A stretch of DNA of 64,000 nucleotides, from NCBI GenBank assembly GCA_044426085.1, contig JAWXUU010000006.1:66411-130410 (forward strand), written 5' to 3'. Every line of letters starts with the position of its first letter. Within the stretch, counting starts at the first letter, position 1. This stretch comes from JAWXUU01 sp044426085 (GTDB lineage: Bacteria; Bacillota; Clostridia; Christensenellales; CAMQZB01). Positions 1 through 8,285 of the stretch are shown piece by piece. A model generated the notes under the pieces. The model worked only from the letters and a program-made list of their open reading frames with translations, had not been told where the DNA came from and searched no databases. The translations under genes were made by a program, and so were the position numbers.

Positions 1-2
1 AA

Positions 3-1184
3 GTCGGCAGTTTTGCGCGCCTTTCTGAGATTTCGAAAGGTGCGGGTGACGGCAGTGTTTTTCTTCTTTCGGGGGAAGGGCTTGAGGAATTTGACAGACA
101 AATTATCAAAAACCTTTCGGGGGAAGATATTTCTGTTAAACGCGTTGGGAAAAGCGTGATTCTCAATTTTGATTTTGCCCGTTTGGTTCAACAAGCTGTG
201 CCTTGCAACGCGAAAATCATCATTGCAACGGGTGGTGGCGCGATTTGTGATTTATCCAAAATGCTTTCGAAAAATCTTGGCATTCCACTTTGCTTTGTGC
301 CTTCTGCGCCCACAAGCGACGCCATGTTATCGCGTTTTTCCGTTGTTAATGTTGGTGGCACGTCGCAGTTTTTAGAAACAAAAGCACCCGATTTTATCGT
401 TTGCGATGCGAGCGAATGTGAAAACGTGCCCGCAAAACTTGTTCGCGCGGGGTTTGGCGATGCGGTCAGCAATTATCTTGCGGTTTTCGATTGGATGGTG
501 GCAAAAGACTTTTTCGACCGACCGTTTTGCAAAGAAATTGCATATCTTGCGGTGGCTTCTGCCGACAAAGCTGTTTTTGCGGGTGAAGTTTATTTGAAAA
601 ATAAAGTGCACGGCATAGAGCTTATGTTTGACGCACTGCTTTTAAGTTCTGGCGCGATGGCGCTTATGAACGAAAGCACACCCTGTTGCGGTGGTGAACA
701 TGCCGTTGCAATCGCGATTTCTAAACTTGCAGATGACAATTTCATGCACGGCGAAAGCGTTTTTCTTGCGTTTTGCAAACTTGTGGAGGTTTATAAACTC
801 TTCTTTTGGGGGTATTCCAAAGGGAAATATCTTCCGCCCGACACAGCAATGCGTTGTGAGTTTTTGATTGAACACTTCGGCGTTTTGGAAGAGCGTGCAG
901 AATCGCTTTGCAAAATGCCAATAAGCGAAAGTGAATACAAAATCATCAAAGAAAAATACAGAATTTGCAAGTCGCGTTACGCACCAAACATAACTCAGCT
1001 CAGCAAAAAAATCCCACACATAAAAAACATCTTCTTTGAAATTTTCGACGAAGATTTTGAAAAATTCAACCTGCAAAGTGACATCATCAGCAAATCAATC
1101 GGCATCGCCCCCGACATTGAAGATAAGTTCACAACCTTGACACTCATGCGAGAGTTTGGGCTTATAGATACACTGCTGGTGTAA
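3..1184 (+). CDS. sn-glycerol-1-phosphate dehydrogenase-like protein (5' truncated by window edge)
   Basis: The reading frame is open to the left edge, so the true start lies outside the window; the GTG at 156 is internal. The visible part is 393 residues. It carries the nucleotide-binding motif ATGGGAICDLSK (visible residues about 76-87), then VPSAPTSDAMLSRFSVV, RAGFGDAVSNYLAVFDW and GGEHAVA, and an MHGESV metal-site segment. This order matches the EgsA/AraM branch of iron-type alcohol dehydrogenases, which reduce dihydroxyacetone phosphate to sn-glycerol 1-phosphate in the cytoplasm. In Bacillus subtilis AraM this feeds an ether-lipid-like product; the role here is inferred. The stop codon lies inside a perfect 33-bp palindrome. 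A glycerol or butanol dehydrogenase relative cannot be excluded. Confidence 0.8.
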   Translation, partial: VGSFARLSEISKGAGDGSVFLLSGEGLEEFDRQIIKNLSGEDISVKRVGKSVILNFDFARLVQQAVPCNAKIIIATGGGAICDLSKMLSKNLGIPLCFVPSAPTSDAMLSRFSVVNVGGTSQFLETKAPDFIVCDASECENVPAKLVRAGFGDAVSNYLAVFDWMVAKDFFDRPFCKEIAYLAVASADKAVFAGEVYLKNKVHGIELMFDALLLSSGAMALMNESTPCCGGEHAVAIAISKLADDNFMHGESVFLAFCKLVEVYKLFFWGYSKGKYLPPDTAMRCEFLIEHFGVLEERAESLCKMPISESEYKIIKEKYRICKSRYAPNITQLSKKIPHIKNIFFEIFDEDFEKFNLQSDIISKSIGIAPDIEDKFTTLTLMREFGLIDTLLV

Positions 1185-1211
1185 ATGCAAAGCGTAGCTT
1201 TGCATTTACAC
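1179..1211. repeat. Gene-end palindrome containing the upstream stop codon
   Basis: Two perfect 15-bp arms flank a GTA centre. The TAA stop of the upstream gene (1182-1184) lies in the left arm. The core, CAAAGC-GTA-GCTTTG, recurs at other gene ends here while the outer arm differs. It may act as a terminator stem; it is directly joined to an intergenic repeat. Confidence 0.8.
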
Positions 1212-1453
1212 AATTAAAAATTGAAAATTAAAAATTAAAAATTGTGGTAAAGCATTTCGCTACGCTACATGCATTTCAATATATTTGGACATTAAAATAG
1301 GAACGTTTCTACAAAAATAGTTGCGTTCCTATCACTAGTTACAAATATATTGAAAAGCACGAGCGAAGCAAGTGCCTACCACAATTTTTAATTTTTAATT
1401 TTTAATTTTTAATTTTTAATTTTTAATTTTTAATTTTTAATTTTTAATTTTTA
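1211..1453. repeat. Cloverleaf-type intergenic repeat, copy 1
   Basis: The copy starts with AATTAAA-type heptads and GTGGTA, followed by a left hairpin (GCATTTCGCTACGCTACATGC-like). A central inverted repeat around GGAACG...CGTTCC and a right hairpin ending in AGTGC follow. It closes with TACCAC and about ten TTTTTAA heptads. The last heptad supplies the TAA stop of the minus-strand regulator. Confidence 0.9.
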
Positions 1454-2032
1454 ATCAATCGGTTTTTCATATGGCATTAACACTGCTAGAAATTCACAGC
1501 TTGTTCCGCCTACGGCTAGCATGCCGTGTTTTTTTGTTGATTGATACAAGATTGAATCGCCTGCGTTCAGAATTTCTTCGTGACCTTCAATGTTCACGCG
1601 CAAACTGCCGGATATGATATAATCAAACTCGTGACCATCGTGGAAAGACATTGCGATTTCTTTTTCTTCGTTGCCTTTTTCATACGGTGCAATAACGCGC
1701 ATTGGTTCGGAATTTCTGCCTTTCAAAAGGTGACCCAAGTGGAAATATTCAAGACCTGCGCGCCTTTCGATTTCTGCACCTTCGCCTTTTCTTGTCACTT
1801 GATAAAGCGAAAGTTTTGATGATCTGCCCTGCAACAAAACAGTCACATCCACATTGCATTTTTGCGCAAATTTAGAAAGGAATGTGATCCCCAAATCCTT
1901 TTCGCCGTTTTCAGCGAGATATATATCTTCAATAGGCACGCCAATATGGTCAGCCATTTCCTTAGCGGAAATTTCCAAAATTTCCCTGAGGTCCTTCATT
2001 CTTAGTGCAATTCCTTTTAGTTCAATTTTCAT
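1451..2032 (-). CDS. XRE-family regulator with C-terminal cupin domain
   Basis: This is a predicted cytoplasmic DNA-binding regulator of 193 residues. The N-terminal half (residues about 8-70) is a Cro/C1-type helix-turn-helix (LREILEISAKEMADHIG, then EDIYLAENGEKDLGITFLSKFAQ). The C-terminal half (about 115-190) is a single cupin (HDGHEFDYIISGSLRVNIEG, then LNAGDSILYQS), the usual ligand-sensing fold of this family. The ATG at 2032 was chosen because AAAGGAGC lies 6 bases upstream; the longer frame to 2179 runs back into repeat sequence. The stop codon is formed by the adjacent intergenic repeat. It has repeats on both sides, so it is probably monocistronic. The effector and targets are unknown. 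Confidence 0.85.
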   Translation of the reverse strand: MKIELKGIALRMKDLREILEISAKEMADHIGVPIEDIYLAENGEKDLGITFLSKFAQKCNVDVTVLLQGRSSKLSLYQVTRKGEGAEIERRAGLEYFHLGHLLKGRNSEPMRVIAPYEKGNEEKEIAMSFHDGHEFDYIISGSLRVNIEGHEEILNAGDSILYQSTKKHGMLAVGGTSCEFLAVLMPYEKPID

Positions 2033-2118
2033 AAAAGCTCCTTTTTTAGTGGTGTTTAGGTTATTTTCGCAAAAGTGGACGACTTTTGTTATCATGATAT
2101 ACGTTGCTGTTCTACTCG

Positions 2119-2260
2119 AATTAAAAATTAAAAAGTAAAAATTAAAAATTGTGGTATGGCACTCGCTTTGCTCGTGCACCCCATTATATAAATATTGAAA
2201 GCACGAGCGGTACGCGAGTGCATTACATCAATTTTTATTTTTTATTTTTTATTTTTTAAT
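2119..2260. repeat. Cloverleaf-type intergenic repeat, copy 2 (no central hairpin)
   Basis: Left heptads, GTGGTATGGCACTCGC, and a right arm ending in GAGTGCATTACATCAATT are present. The two arm modules are only about 20 bases apart, so the central hairpin seen in most copies is missing. The right heptads have decayed to TTTTTTA. Confidence 0.8.
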
Positions 2261-2289
2261 TGCTATAAAACGCTACGCGTTTTATAGCA
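2261..2289. repeat. Gene-end palindrome containing the pfkA stop codon
   Basis: Perfect 13-bp arms (TGCTATAAAACGC) flank a TAC centre. The minus-strand TAA of the phosphofructokinase gene lies inside the arm at 2282-2284. Confidence 0.8.
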
Positions 2290-3349
2290 GGATTCCCAAT
2301 TTTCTTGCTATGTCGCATAGTTCGTGGTCGGCTGGGACAAGTTTTGGGATGCCGGCTATGTCGGCTAGGTTATTGTGGGTGATTTTGCCGTTTACTTTGG
2401 CAACTGTCACGCCGTATGTTTTATTTTTGATAAGATCTGCCGCGTGAACACCGAACTGCGTTGACAAAAGTCTGTCGTATGCAGATGGGCTTCCACCGCG
2501 TTGGATGTGACCTGGAATACAAGTTCTTGCTTCAAGACCTGTGCCCATTTCGATTTGTTTTGCCACGTATTGTGTGAGCGTTGTGATTCCCGCTTCGTCC
2601 CTTGCTTTTGCACGGTCTTTTTTCTTCATTTTTGCTTCGGCTTTTGTCATTGCGCCTTCGGCGATTGCCACGATAGAGAAGTTTTTGCCTTTGTTGGCAC
2701 GTTTTTCCACCATTGCGCAAACATCTTCGATATCAAATGGTTGTTCTGGCAAAATAACGACATCCGCACCGCCCGCGATACCACTTGAAAGAGTTAGCCA
2801 ACCCGCTTTGTTGCCCATGATTTCGCACACGATTGTTCTGCCGTGGCTTGAAGCTGTTGTGTGCAATCTATCAATACATTCTGTTGCGATATCAATCGCT
2901 GTGTGATAACCAAATGTCACATCTGTGCCGAAGATATCGTTATCGATTGTTTTTGGAAGTCCGATAACGTTCAAACCTTGCTTAGACAAAAGATTCGCTG
3001 TTTTATGAGTTCCGTTTCCGCCAAGAGTCAAAAGGCAATCTAGCTTCATTTTTTCATAGTTGTTCACCATTGAAGCTACTTTATCAACGTTGTCATCTTC
3101 GATAACGCTCATCATTTTGAAAGGGCGTCTTGATGTTCCCAAGATTGTTCCACCAAGTGTCAAGATGCCAGAAAAATCCTTCTTTTCAAGCTTGATATAG
3201 TCGCCATCAATAAGTCCGCCATATCCTTCTTGAATGCCGATAAATTCCACATCGTCCATTGTTTCGTACGACGCTTTTGCAACCCCACGAATAACCGCAT
3301 TGAGCCCTGGGCAATCTCCGCCACTTGTCAAAATACCAATCCTTTTCAT
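2282..3349 (-). CDS. pfkA: 6-phosphofructokinase
   Basis: This cytoplasmic glycolytic enzyme phosphorylates fructose 6-phosphate; the protein has 355 residues. It begins MKRIGILTSGGDCPGLNAVI, the family's first nucleotide-binding loop. The phosphoryl-donor loop reads GGNGT (about residue 100) and the catalytic loop PKTIDNDIFGTD. Gly after the Asn suggests ATP as donor. The Lys in PKTIDND is usual in PPi-dependent and long-clade ATP enzymes, so donor use cannot be settled by eye. The ATG at 3349 was chosen because GGAGGG lies 6 bases upstream; the in-frame TTG at 3355 has no spacing to it. A strong promoter lies 80 bases upstream. Between promoter and start lies a short inverted repeat, GGTATA-4-TATACC (3388-3403). 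Confidence 0.93.
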   Translation of the reverse strand: MKRIGILTSGGDCPGLNAVIRGVAKASYETMDDVEFIGIQEGYGGLIDGDYIKLEKKDFSGILTLGGTILGTSRRPFKMMSVIEDDNVDKVASMVNNYEKMKLDCLLTLGGNGTHKTANLLSKQGLNVIGLPKTIDNDIFGTDVTFGYHTAIDIATECIDRLHTTASSHGRTIVCEIMGNKAGWLTLSSGIAGGADVVILPEQPFDIEDVCAMVEKRANKGKNFSIVAIAEGAMTKAEAKMKKKDRAKARDEAGITTLTQYVAKQIEMGTGLEARTCIPGHIQRGGSPSAYDRLLSTQFGVHAADLIKNKTYGVTVAKVNGKITHNNLADIAGIPKLVPADHELCDIARKLGILL

Positions 3350-3427
3350 AATCAACCCTCCAAAGTATTAATAATTCTGTTTCTGCGGGTATAAAAATAT
3401 ACCTGCATTTTTAAAGTATCTTTTATT

Positions 3428-3456
3428 ATTATATCTTTAAAATGCTAAAGGTGCAA
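3428..3456 (-). promoter_or_regulatory. Sigma-A-type promoter for pfkA
   Basis: On the minus strand, TTGCAC (3451-3456), a 17-base spacer and TATAAT (3428-3433). It gives a leader of about 75 bases containing the inverted repeat at 3388-3403. The 301-bp gap 3350-3650 otherwise holds only AT-rich sequence and the start region of ppk. Confidence 0.75.
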
Positions 3457-3650
3457 GAGTTTTTTGAAAAAATGTTTGCTTTTTTTGTTATTTTTTTTCT
3501 CGCAAGTGCTTTTTTGGGGCAATTTATGAAAATTTTACATTCAAACTTCAAAATATTTTCGAAAAACTATTCCAAATTTGCATATTTTGTATTATAATAA
3601 AAAGGATAATTTTATATTGCAACACGCAATAATTTTCATAAGGAGCAATC

Positions 3651-5708
3651 ATGCCAGGCACTATCGTTGATAAACTTATAATTCCAAAAGAGCTTTCTAT
3701 TTCTCGCTTCAATTTGCGAGTTTTGGAAGAGGCACTTTCAAAAAAGCACACTGCTATTGAAAAACTTTCTTATCTTAGCATATACGAATCCAACACTAAG
3801 GAATTTTTCGAAGTCCGCGTTGGGAAAATTTTGAACAAATTTCTCGCGTGTCAGGGTGACCTTTCTTCCGATTCGGTTTATTCCAATTTGTTCGACACAC
3901 TCAAGCATCAAGAATTGCACAACCTTGCTGTTTTTGCAACGGCTTTCGACCTTTTGAAAGGTGAACTTTCACGAAAGAAAATCCACTTTATCGACTGCGA
4001 CGGCTTGAAAAAAAGTGAGCAAAAAGCCGTTTTGAAAGAACTTCAAAAAGTGCCATACTCACCAAAAACCGTTGGGCATGCCGACCAAGTGGACGTTTCG
4101 CAAGAGCGATACATTTCCCTTTCTGAAACCACAACCGACGGTGAATATGTTTGGTGCGAACTTCCGCACTTTTCAAACTTTATCTTCCGCCGTGAAGATG
4201 GCCTGTATGTTTTGCCATACGAAAAAGCTATCATCAAATATATAAACGTGCTGTTTGGCACAGACAAAATCAAAGAAACTGCCATTTTGCGAATTTATCA
4301 CAACCACCACTTCAAAATTCCAAAAAAAGTGCAAACAAGCTTTGATTATCCAACCAAACTTTCTTCTTTGCTTTCTAAACGCAGATATAAAGAAGTGACA
4401 AAAATCGATTATTGCGGTGTGCTTACAAAAAACACTTCCACTTTCATACTTGAAAAGACAAACATGCTTTTGCCTTTCATTTTCGAAAGACGCTTTTTTG
4501 ATTACGGCTTTATTTCGCCAATCGTGAAGTTTTTAAAAGAAGTGACACCAACACCCGCCCAAAAATATCCACCAATTGAAAATCCATACATAAGTGCCAA
4601 GGGGATATCTGAAACGCTTAAAAAACGCGACATTTTGATTTCTTTCCCATACGAATCGACAGAGCTTTTCTGGGATTTTTGCAAGGGGTTATACGACGAC
4701 AGTGTGGAAAGCATTTGCGCGACACTTTATCGCGTGAACAGCAATTCACGACTTATTGATTCACTTGTTTTTGCAAGCGAAAAGGGGATTAAGGTTCGCG
4801 TTTATATCGAACTTCTCGCACGCGGATCGGAAGATAACAACATTCAGCTTGCGGAATATCTTATGCTTAAAGGGATAGAAGTGAAAACCAACATGGAAGG
4901 ATTCAAAGTGCACAGCAAGCTTATTTGCGTGAAGAAGAAAAACCCGAACGGGGAGTTTTCTTATCAAACGCTTGTGGGCACGGGCAACTTCAACGAATCT
5001 ACTATGCGGTTATACACCGACTTTCACCTTATCACGGCATCGCCCGCGATTTATCAGGAGGCGGAAAGCTTTTTCGGGTTCCTTTTTGACGGCATACAAC
5101 CAACTTTTTCCAAACTTTTGGTTACTAACTTCAATTTCAAAGATCGCTTTATTCACGAGATTGATAAGGAAATCGAGTTTGCCAAATCGGGCGGAAAAAC
5201 TCAAATCATTCTGAAAGCAAATGGGCTCAATCATCCCGACGTGATTTTGAAACTTATGGAAGCGTCGCGTTATATGCCTGTGAAATTATACATCCGCGGT
5301 GTTTGCGCCGTTGTGCCTGGCATTGAAGAATACACTCCTAATATGGAAATTTATTCAATCGTTGGCAAGTTCTTGGAACATTCAAGAATATATTCTTTCG
5401 GCATTGGAAAACGCAACCGCATTTTTATCGGCTCTTGCGACATCATGACGAGAAACATCGACAAACGATACGAAGTCTGCGTGAAAGTGGAAAGTGCACA
5501 ACTGAAAGCTCACCTTTCAAAATTCCTCTTCTACGCTTCAAAAGATACTGTCAACAAACATATCCTTGGAAGCAACAAACAATACATCAAAGCAAGCACC
5601 CCACCAATCTCAGATTCTTTCAGAAACCAATACGCTTATTTGAAAAATATTAAGCAAAGCAAGCAAAGCAAGCAAAGCAAAGCTTTGCAATTAAAAATTA
5701 AAAATTAA
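3651..5708 (+). CDS. ppk1: Polyphosphate kinase (PPK1)
   Basis: It transfers the terminal phosphate of ATP to growing polyphosphate; PPK1 is usually membrane-associated. The protein has 685 residues, normal for the family. The N domain has ELSISRFNLRVLEEAL and the EFFEVRV segment. The catalytic domains carry GIKVRVYIELLARGSEDNN, then KVHSKLICV (the histidine expected to be phosphorylated, about residue 423), GTGNFNESTMRLYTDFHL, and HSRIYSFG with the second conserved His near 577. RBS AAGGAG is 6 bases before the ATG. The last residues (repeating QSK, then ALQLKIKN) are encoded by AAGCAAAGC repeats and by the first heptads of the intergenic repeat, which also supplies the stop. ppx (exopolyphosphatase) lies 37 kb to the right. 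Confidence 0.95.
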   Translation: MPGTIVDKLIIPKELSISRFNLRVLEEALSKKHTAIEKLSYLSIYESNTKEFFEVRVGKILNKFLACQGDLSSDSVYSNLFDTLKHQELHNLAVFATAFDLLKGELSRKKIHFIDCDGLKKSEQKAVLKELQKVPYSPKTVGHADQVDVSQERYISLSETTTDGEYVWCELPHFSNFIFRREDGLYVLPYEKAIIKYINVLFGTDKIKETAILRIYHNHHFKIPKKVQTSFDYPTKLSSLLSKRRYKEVTKIDYCGVLTKNTSTFILEKTNMLLPFIFERRFFDYGFISPIVKFLKEVTPTPAQKYPPIENPYISAKGISETLKKRDILISFPYESTELFWDFCKGLYDDSVESICATLYRVNSNSRLIDSLVFASEKGIKVRVYIELLARGSEDNNIQLAEYLMLKGIEVKTNMEGFKVHSKLICVKKKNPNGEFSYQTLVGTGNFNESTMRLYTDFHLITASPAIYQEAESFFGFLFDGIQPTFSKLLVTNFNFKDRFIHEIDKEIEFAKSGGKTQIILKANGLNHPDVILKLMEASRYMPVKLYIRGVCAVVPGIEEYTPNMEIYSIVGKFLEHSRIYSFGIGKRNRIFIGSCDIMTRNIDKRYEVCVKVESAQLKAHLSKFLFYASKDTVNKHILGSNKQYIKASTPPISDSFRNQYAYLKNIKQSKQSKQSKALQLKIKN

Positions 5709-5889
5709 AAATTAAAAATTGTGGTAAAGCACTCGCTTTGCTCGTGCATTCAATTATTAGAAATTAAAAAAGGGGCGTTACTTGTATTAAATAACGCCCT
5801 TTTCATATTTTCTAATAATTGAATGCACAGGGAGCTTTGCTCCCGTGCCTTACCACAATTTTTAATTTTTAATTTTTAATTTTTAATTT
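5689..5889. repeat. Cloverleaf-type intergenic repeat, copy 3
   Basis: Left heptads (overlapping the ppk1 3' end), GTGGTAAAGCACTCGC hairpin, CAATTATTAG, central hairpin GGGGCGTTA...TAACGCCC followed by a T run, CTAATAATTG, right hairpin with AGGGAGC...GCTCCCG, TACCAC and TTTTTAA heptads. Left and right arm hairpins are of different types. The central hairpin could serve as the ppk1 terminator. Confidence 0.9.
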
Positions 5890-5950
5890 CCCGTTTTTAA
5901 TTTAAATTTGCTGTTTATCGAGTTCGCTGAGCGAATCCGTTTTCGTTTTG

Positions 5951-6301
5951 CTACGCAAAATGCTTTTTGCACCCATGACAATACGCTTTATAGTCTCCTT
6001 TCAGCCAGACGAAAAGGGGTTTATCGCAGGATTCGCACATGCAGTAGCCCTGAAAGCCTAGTTTTGATAGGATTTCGAAAAATTCTAGGCGGAAGTCTTC
6101 ATCTTCTTCTTGGAGAATTTGAAATCTTGAGTCTTGAATTTTCATAAGTGAAATATTTGGGTCTTGCAATTCTTTTTCTGTTATGAAAGTTTGGATATCT
6201 TTCACAAGACTTTCCGTGTCTTGATAGAATTCGCGATATAAAATTCCACGCACTGTTTCGCCATCGCGAAAGACAACTGCGTTTCCGTTTTCTATTGTCA
6301 T
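5951..6301 (-). CDS. Small zinc-ribbon protein of unknown function
   Basis: The protein has 116 residues and I recognise no named family. The N-terminal part is acidic and soluble, with no membrane segment. The C-terminus carries two Cys pairs (CESCDKP near residue 88 and YCHGC near 108) that look like a zinc ribbon. Its ATG overlaps the galU stop codon as ATGA, so it is translationally coupled to galU and probably cotranscribed. A link to sugar-nucleotide metabolism is suggested only by position. Confidence 0.7.
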   Translation of the reverse strand: MTIENGNAVVFRDGETVRGILYREFYQDTESLVKDIQTFITEKELQDPNISLMKIQDSRFQILQEEDEDFRLEFFEILSKLGFQGYCMCESCDKPLFVWLKGDYKAYCHGCKKHFA

Positions 6302-7173
6302 AAGTTTTCTGCCACCTTTTTTATATAGTTTTTAAAATTTTCACCTAGCTGTTCACTTTCAAGGGCGAAATCCACCACCGCTTCCAGATATGAAGCTTTG
6401 TTGCCGGTGTCGTATCTTCTGCCTTGATATTCCACTGCACAAACTAGGTCTTTTTTCGCCATCAGTTGAAAAGTATCGGTGATTTGGAATTCTCCGCCAA
6501 TGCCCTTAGGCGTGATTTTTATAAAGTCGAAAACGTCGGGCGTGAGAATGTATCTGCCAAGCCCCGCGATGTTGCTTGGCGCGTCTTCCTCATTTGGTTT
6601 TTCGATTATGTCTGATATGAAATATATCTCGTCTTGCTTTGACTTGATTTTTATCGACGAATATTTTGATATCACATCCATCGCCACTTGCTGACAGCCA
6701 ATCACAGTTTTACCCGTTTTTTCATACGCCTTTGCAAGCTGACCAATTGCGGGATTTCCCACTTCGCTTTTTATTAAATCGTCGCCAAAAAGCAGCGCAA
6801 AAGGCTCGCCGTTTGCGAAATCTTCACACAGCGAAATTGCGTGCGCCGACCCAAGCGGCGTGTTTTGCTGAACGAAAGAAAACTTAGCCATTTTTGCAAT
6901 GCTAGCAATCTGGCTTGCATATTCATCCGCCCCGCGACTTTTCAAAAAGCTTTCAAGTTGTTCGTTTTTTGAAAAATGATTTCTTATTGACGCCTTGTCT
7001 TGATTGTCGATTATAAGGATTTCTTCAATCCCCGCTTCGCAAACTTCCGCCACAATATACTGCAACACTGGCGTGTCAATTATCGGCAAAAGTTCCTTTG
7101 GGCATGCCTTAGTGTAAGGCAAAAATCGAGTGCCCAACCCCGCACAAGGTATAACTGCTTTTTTGATTCTCAT
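6298..7173 (-). CDS. galU: UTP-glucose-1-phosphate uridylyltransferase
   Basis: It makes UDP-glucose from UTP and glucose 1-phosphate in the cytoplasm, for glycolipids and cell-surface glycans. The protein has 291 residues, the usual length. It starts MRIKKAVIPCAGLGTRFLP, the nucleotidyltransferase signature. It then has TKACPKELLPIIDTPVLQYI, LLFGDDLI (metal-binding Asp) and an EKPNEEDAPSNIAGLGRYIL stretch typical of GalU. The ATG at 7173 was chosen because AGGAGG lies about 5 bases upstream; the longer frame reads into palindromic repeat sequence. It is coupled downstream to a small zinc-ribbon gene by an ATGA overlap. Confidence 0.95.
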   Translation of the reverse strand: MRIKKAVIPCAGLGTRFLPYTKACPKELLPIIDTPVLQYIVAEVCEAGIEEILIIDNQDKASIRNHFSKNEQLESFLKSRGADEYASQIASIAKMAKFSFVQQNTPLGSAHAISLCEDFANGEPFALLFGDDLIKSEVGNPAIGQLAKAYEKTGKTVIGCQQVAMDVISKYSSIKIKSKQDEIYFISDIIEKPNEEDAPSNIAGLGRYILTPDVFDFIKITPKGIGGEFQITDTFQLMAKKDLVCAVEYQGRRYDTGNKASYLEAVVDFALESEQLGENFKNYIKKVAENL

Positions 7174-7207
7174 AAAACCTCCTGCAAATTTGCTTTGCAA
7201 ATTTGCA

Positions 7208-7401
7208 AATTAAAAATTAAAAATTAAAAATTGTGGTAAGCACTTGCTTCGCTCGTGCATGCTATTATTTAAAATTGTTATAGTAGCGTTGGTTCTTGAT
7301 AGTTACGATTCTATTATCATATCTAATAATTGAATGCATAGGGCGAAGCCCATGCCTTACCACAATTTTTAATTTTTAATTTTTAATTTTTAATTTTTAA
7401 T
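7208..7401. repeat. Cloverleaf-type intergenic repeat, copy 4
   Basis: Left heptads, GTGGTAAGCACTTGCTTCGCTCGTGC, a central part with GTAGCGTT...GATTCTA, and a right arm of the GCATAGGGCGAAGCCCATGC type, then TACCAC and heptads. The two arms carry different hairpin modules. Confidence 0.9.
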
Positions 7402-7430
7402 TGTAAAACAAAGCTCCGCTTTGTTTTACA
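7402..7430. repeat. Gene-end palindrome containing the HD-protein stop codon
   Basis: Perfect 13-bp arms (TGTAAAACAAAGC) flank a TCC centre. The minus-strand TAA (7426-7428) is in the arm. The core AAAGC...GCTTT is shared with the other gene-end palindromes. Confidence 0.8.
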
Positions 7431-7995
7431 CTCCTTCCAATTCTCCAACAAGACTCTTCATTGCATCGAGGGTTTGTTGTAAGAGTTCTTCTGTTGTCAT
7501 GCCTAGGTTTTCTGCGCCTAGGGCGATTGTGTCGCGACTGCAACCTGCGGCGAATTTTTTATCTTTGAACTTCTTTTTCAAGCTTGAAAGTTCCATATCA
7601 GATACGCTCTTGCTTGGGCGCATTCTTGCCGCCGCGCCAATAAGCCCAGTGAGCTCGTCGCACGCGAACAAAATCTTTTCCATATACTTTGTTGGCTGTG
7701 GTGCACCATCGCAAATCCCATAGCCATGCGACGCACAAGAAACCGCAAAATCATTATCGATTTCTTCATCGGCGAAGATTTTCATGCAAGCCACGCAGTG
7801 CTGTTCTGGATATAAACCAAAGTCTACATCGTGGAGTGTCCCCACTGCTTTCCAGTAGTCCATATCTTCGTTATGTACGCCCGCAAAATACCCCATAACA
7901 CCACCCACAATCTTGCCATGTGTGCGATGAAAAGCGTCGCTGTCGTATTTCTCCAAAATCTCGTATGCCTTAGAAGGCGTTGGAATGTAAGTCAT
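7426..7995 (-). CDS. HD-domain protein (predicted phosphohydrolase)
   Basis: The protein has 189 residues and is predicted soluble. It resembles the group of small HD hydrolases annotated as predicted HD-superfamily proteins. H-x-x-H-x-K residues (FHRTHGKIVGG near 23-30), the paired GTLHDVDFG (the HD dyad near 55) and CASHGYG near 90 could supply the metal ligands. The substrate is unknown; relatives act on nucleotides or phosphate esters. The ATG is preceded by AAGGAGAG at 9 bases. It has repeats on both sides and is probably monocistronic. The stop codon is inside a palindrome. Confidence 0.8.
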   Translation of the reverse strand: MTYIPTPSKAYEILEKYDSDAFHRTHGKIVGGVMGYFAGVHNEDMDYWKAVGTLHDVDFGLYPEQHCVACMKIFADEEIDNDFAVSCASHGYGICDGAPQPTKYMEKILFACDELTGLIGAAARMRPSKSVSDMELSSLKKKFKDKKFAAGCSRDTIALGAENLGMTTEELLQQTLDAMKSLVGELEGV

Positions 7996-8070
7996 TTTTT
8001 TATTGCTCTCCTTTTTGTTTATGATTGGTTTTGTGTTAGTTTTGTTTTTGGATATAGGAAGGATTTGGGA

Positions 8071-8285
8071 AATTAAAAATTAAAAATTAAAAATTAAAAA
8101 TTGTGGTAAGGCATGGGCTTCGCCCTATGCATCCAATTATTAGATTAGACAGTAGGAACGTTACTATCAAGAAACACGCCACTATAACAATTTTAAATAA
8201 TAGCATGCACAAGCGAAGCGAGTGCTTACCACAATTTTCAATTTTTATCGAGCTCGCAGAGCGAAGCCTGTTTTTAATTTTTAAT
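8071..8285. repeat. Cloverleaf-type intergenic repeat, copy 5
   Basis: Left heptads, GTGGTAAGGCATGGGC hairpin, CAATTATTAG, central part with GGAACGTTACT, and a right arm GCACAAGCGAAGCGAGTGC with TACCAC. The 3' side also carries the satellite module ATCGAGCTCGCAGAGCGAAG (reverse orientation). It fills most of the 316-bp gap. Confidence 0.9.

Noticed and set aside
642..1076. 144-codon minus-strand frame inside the glycerol-1-phosphate dehydrogenase gene
   Set aside because: A shadow of a clearly coding gene with conserved motifs on the other strand.
1381..1453. Heptad arrays (TTTTTAA)n as a CRISPR array
   Set aside because: Units are 7 bp with no spacers and belong to the ends of the cloverleaf repeats; no cas genes are present.
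3388..3403. GGTATA-TATACC element in the pfkA leader as a riboswitch
   Set aside because: A single 6-bp stem with no further conserved structure; at most an operator.
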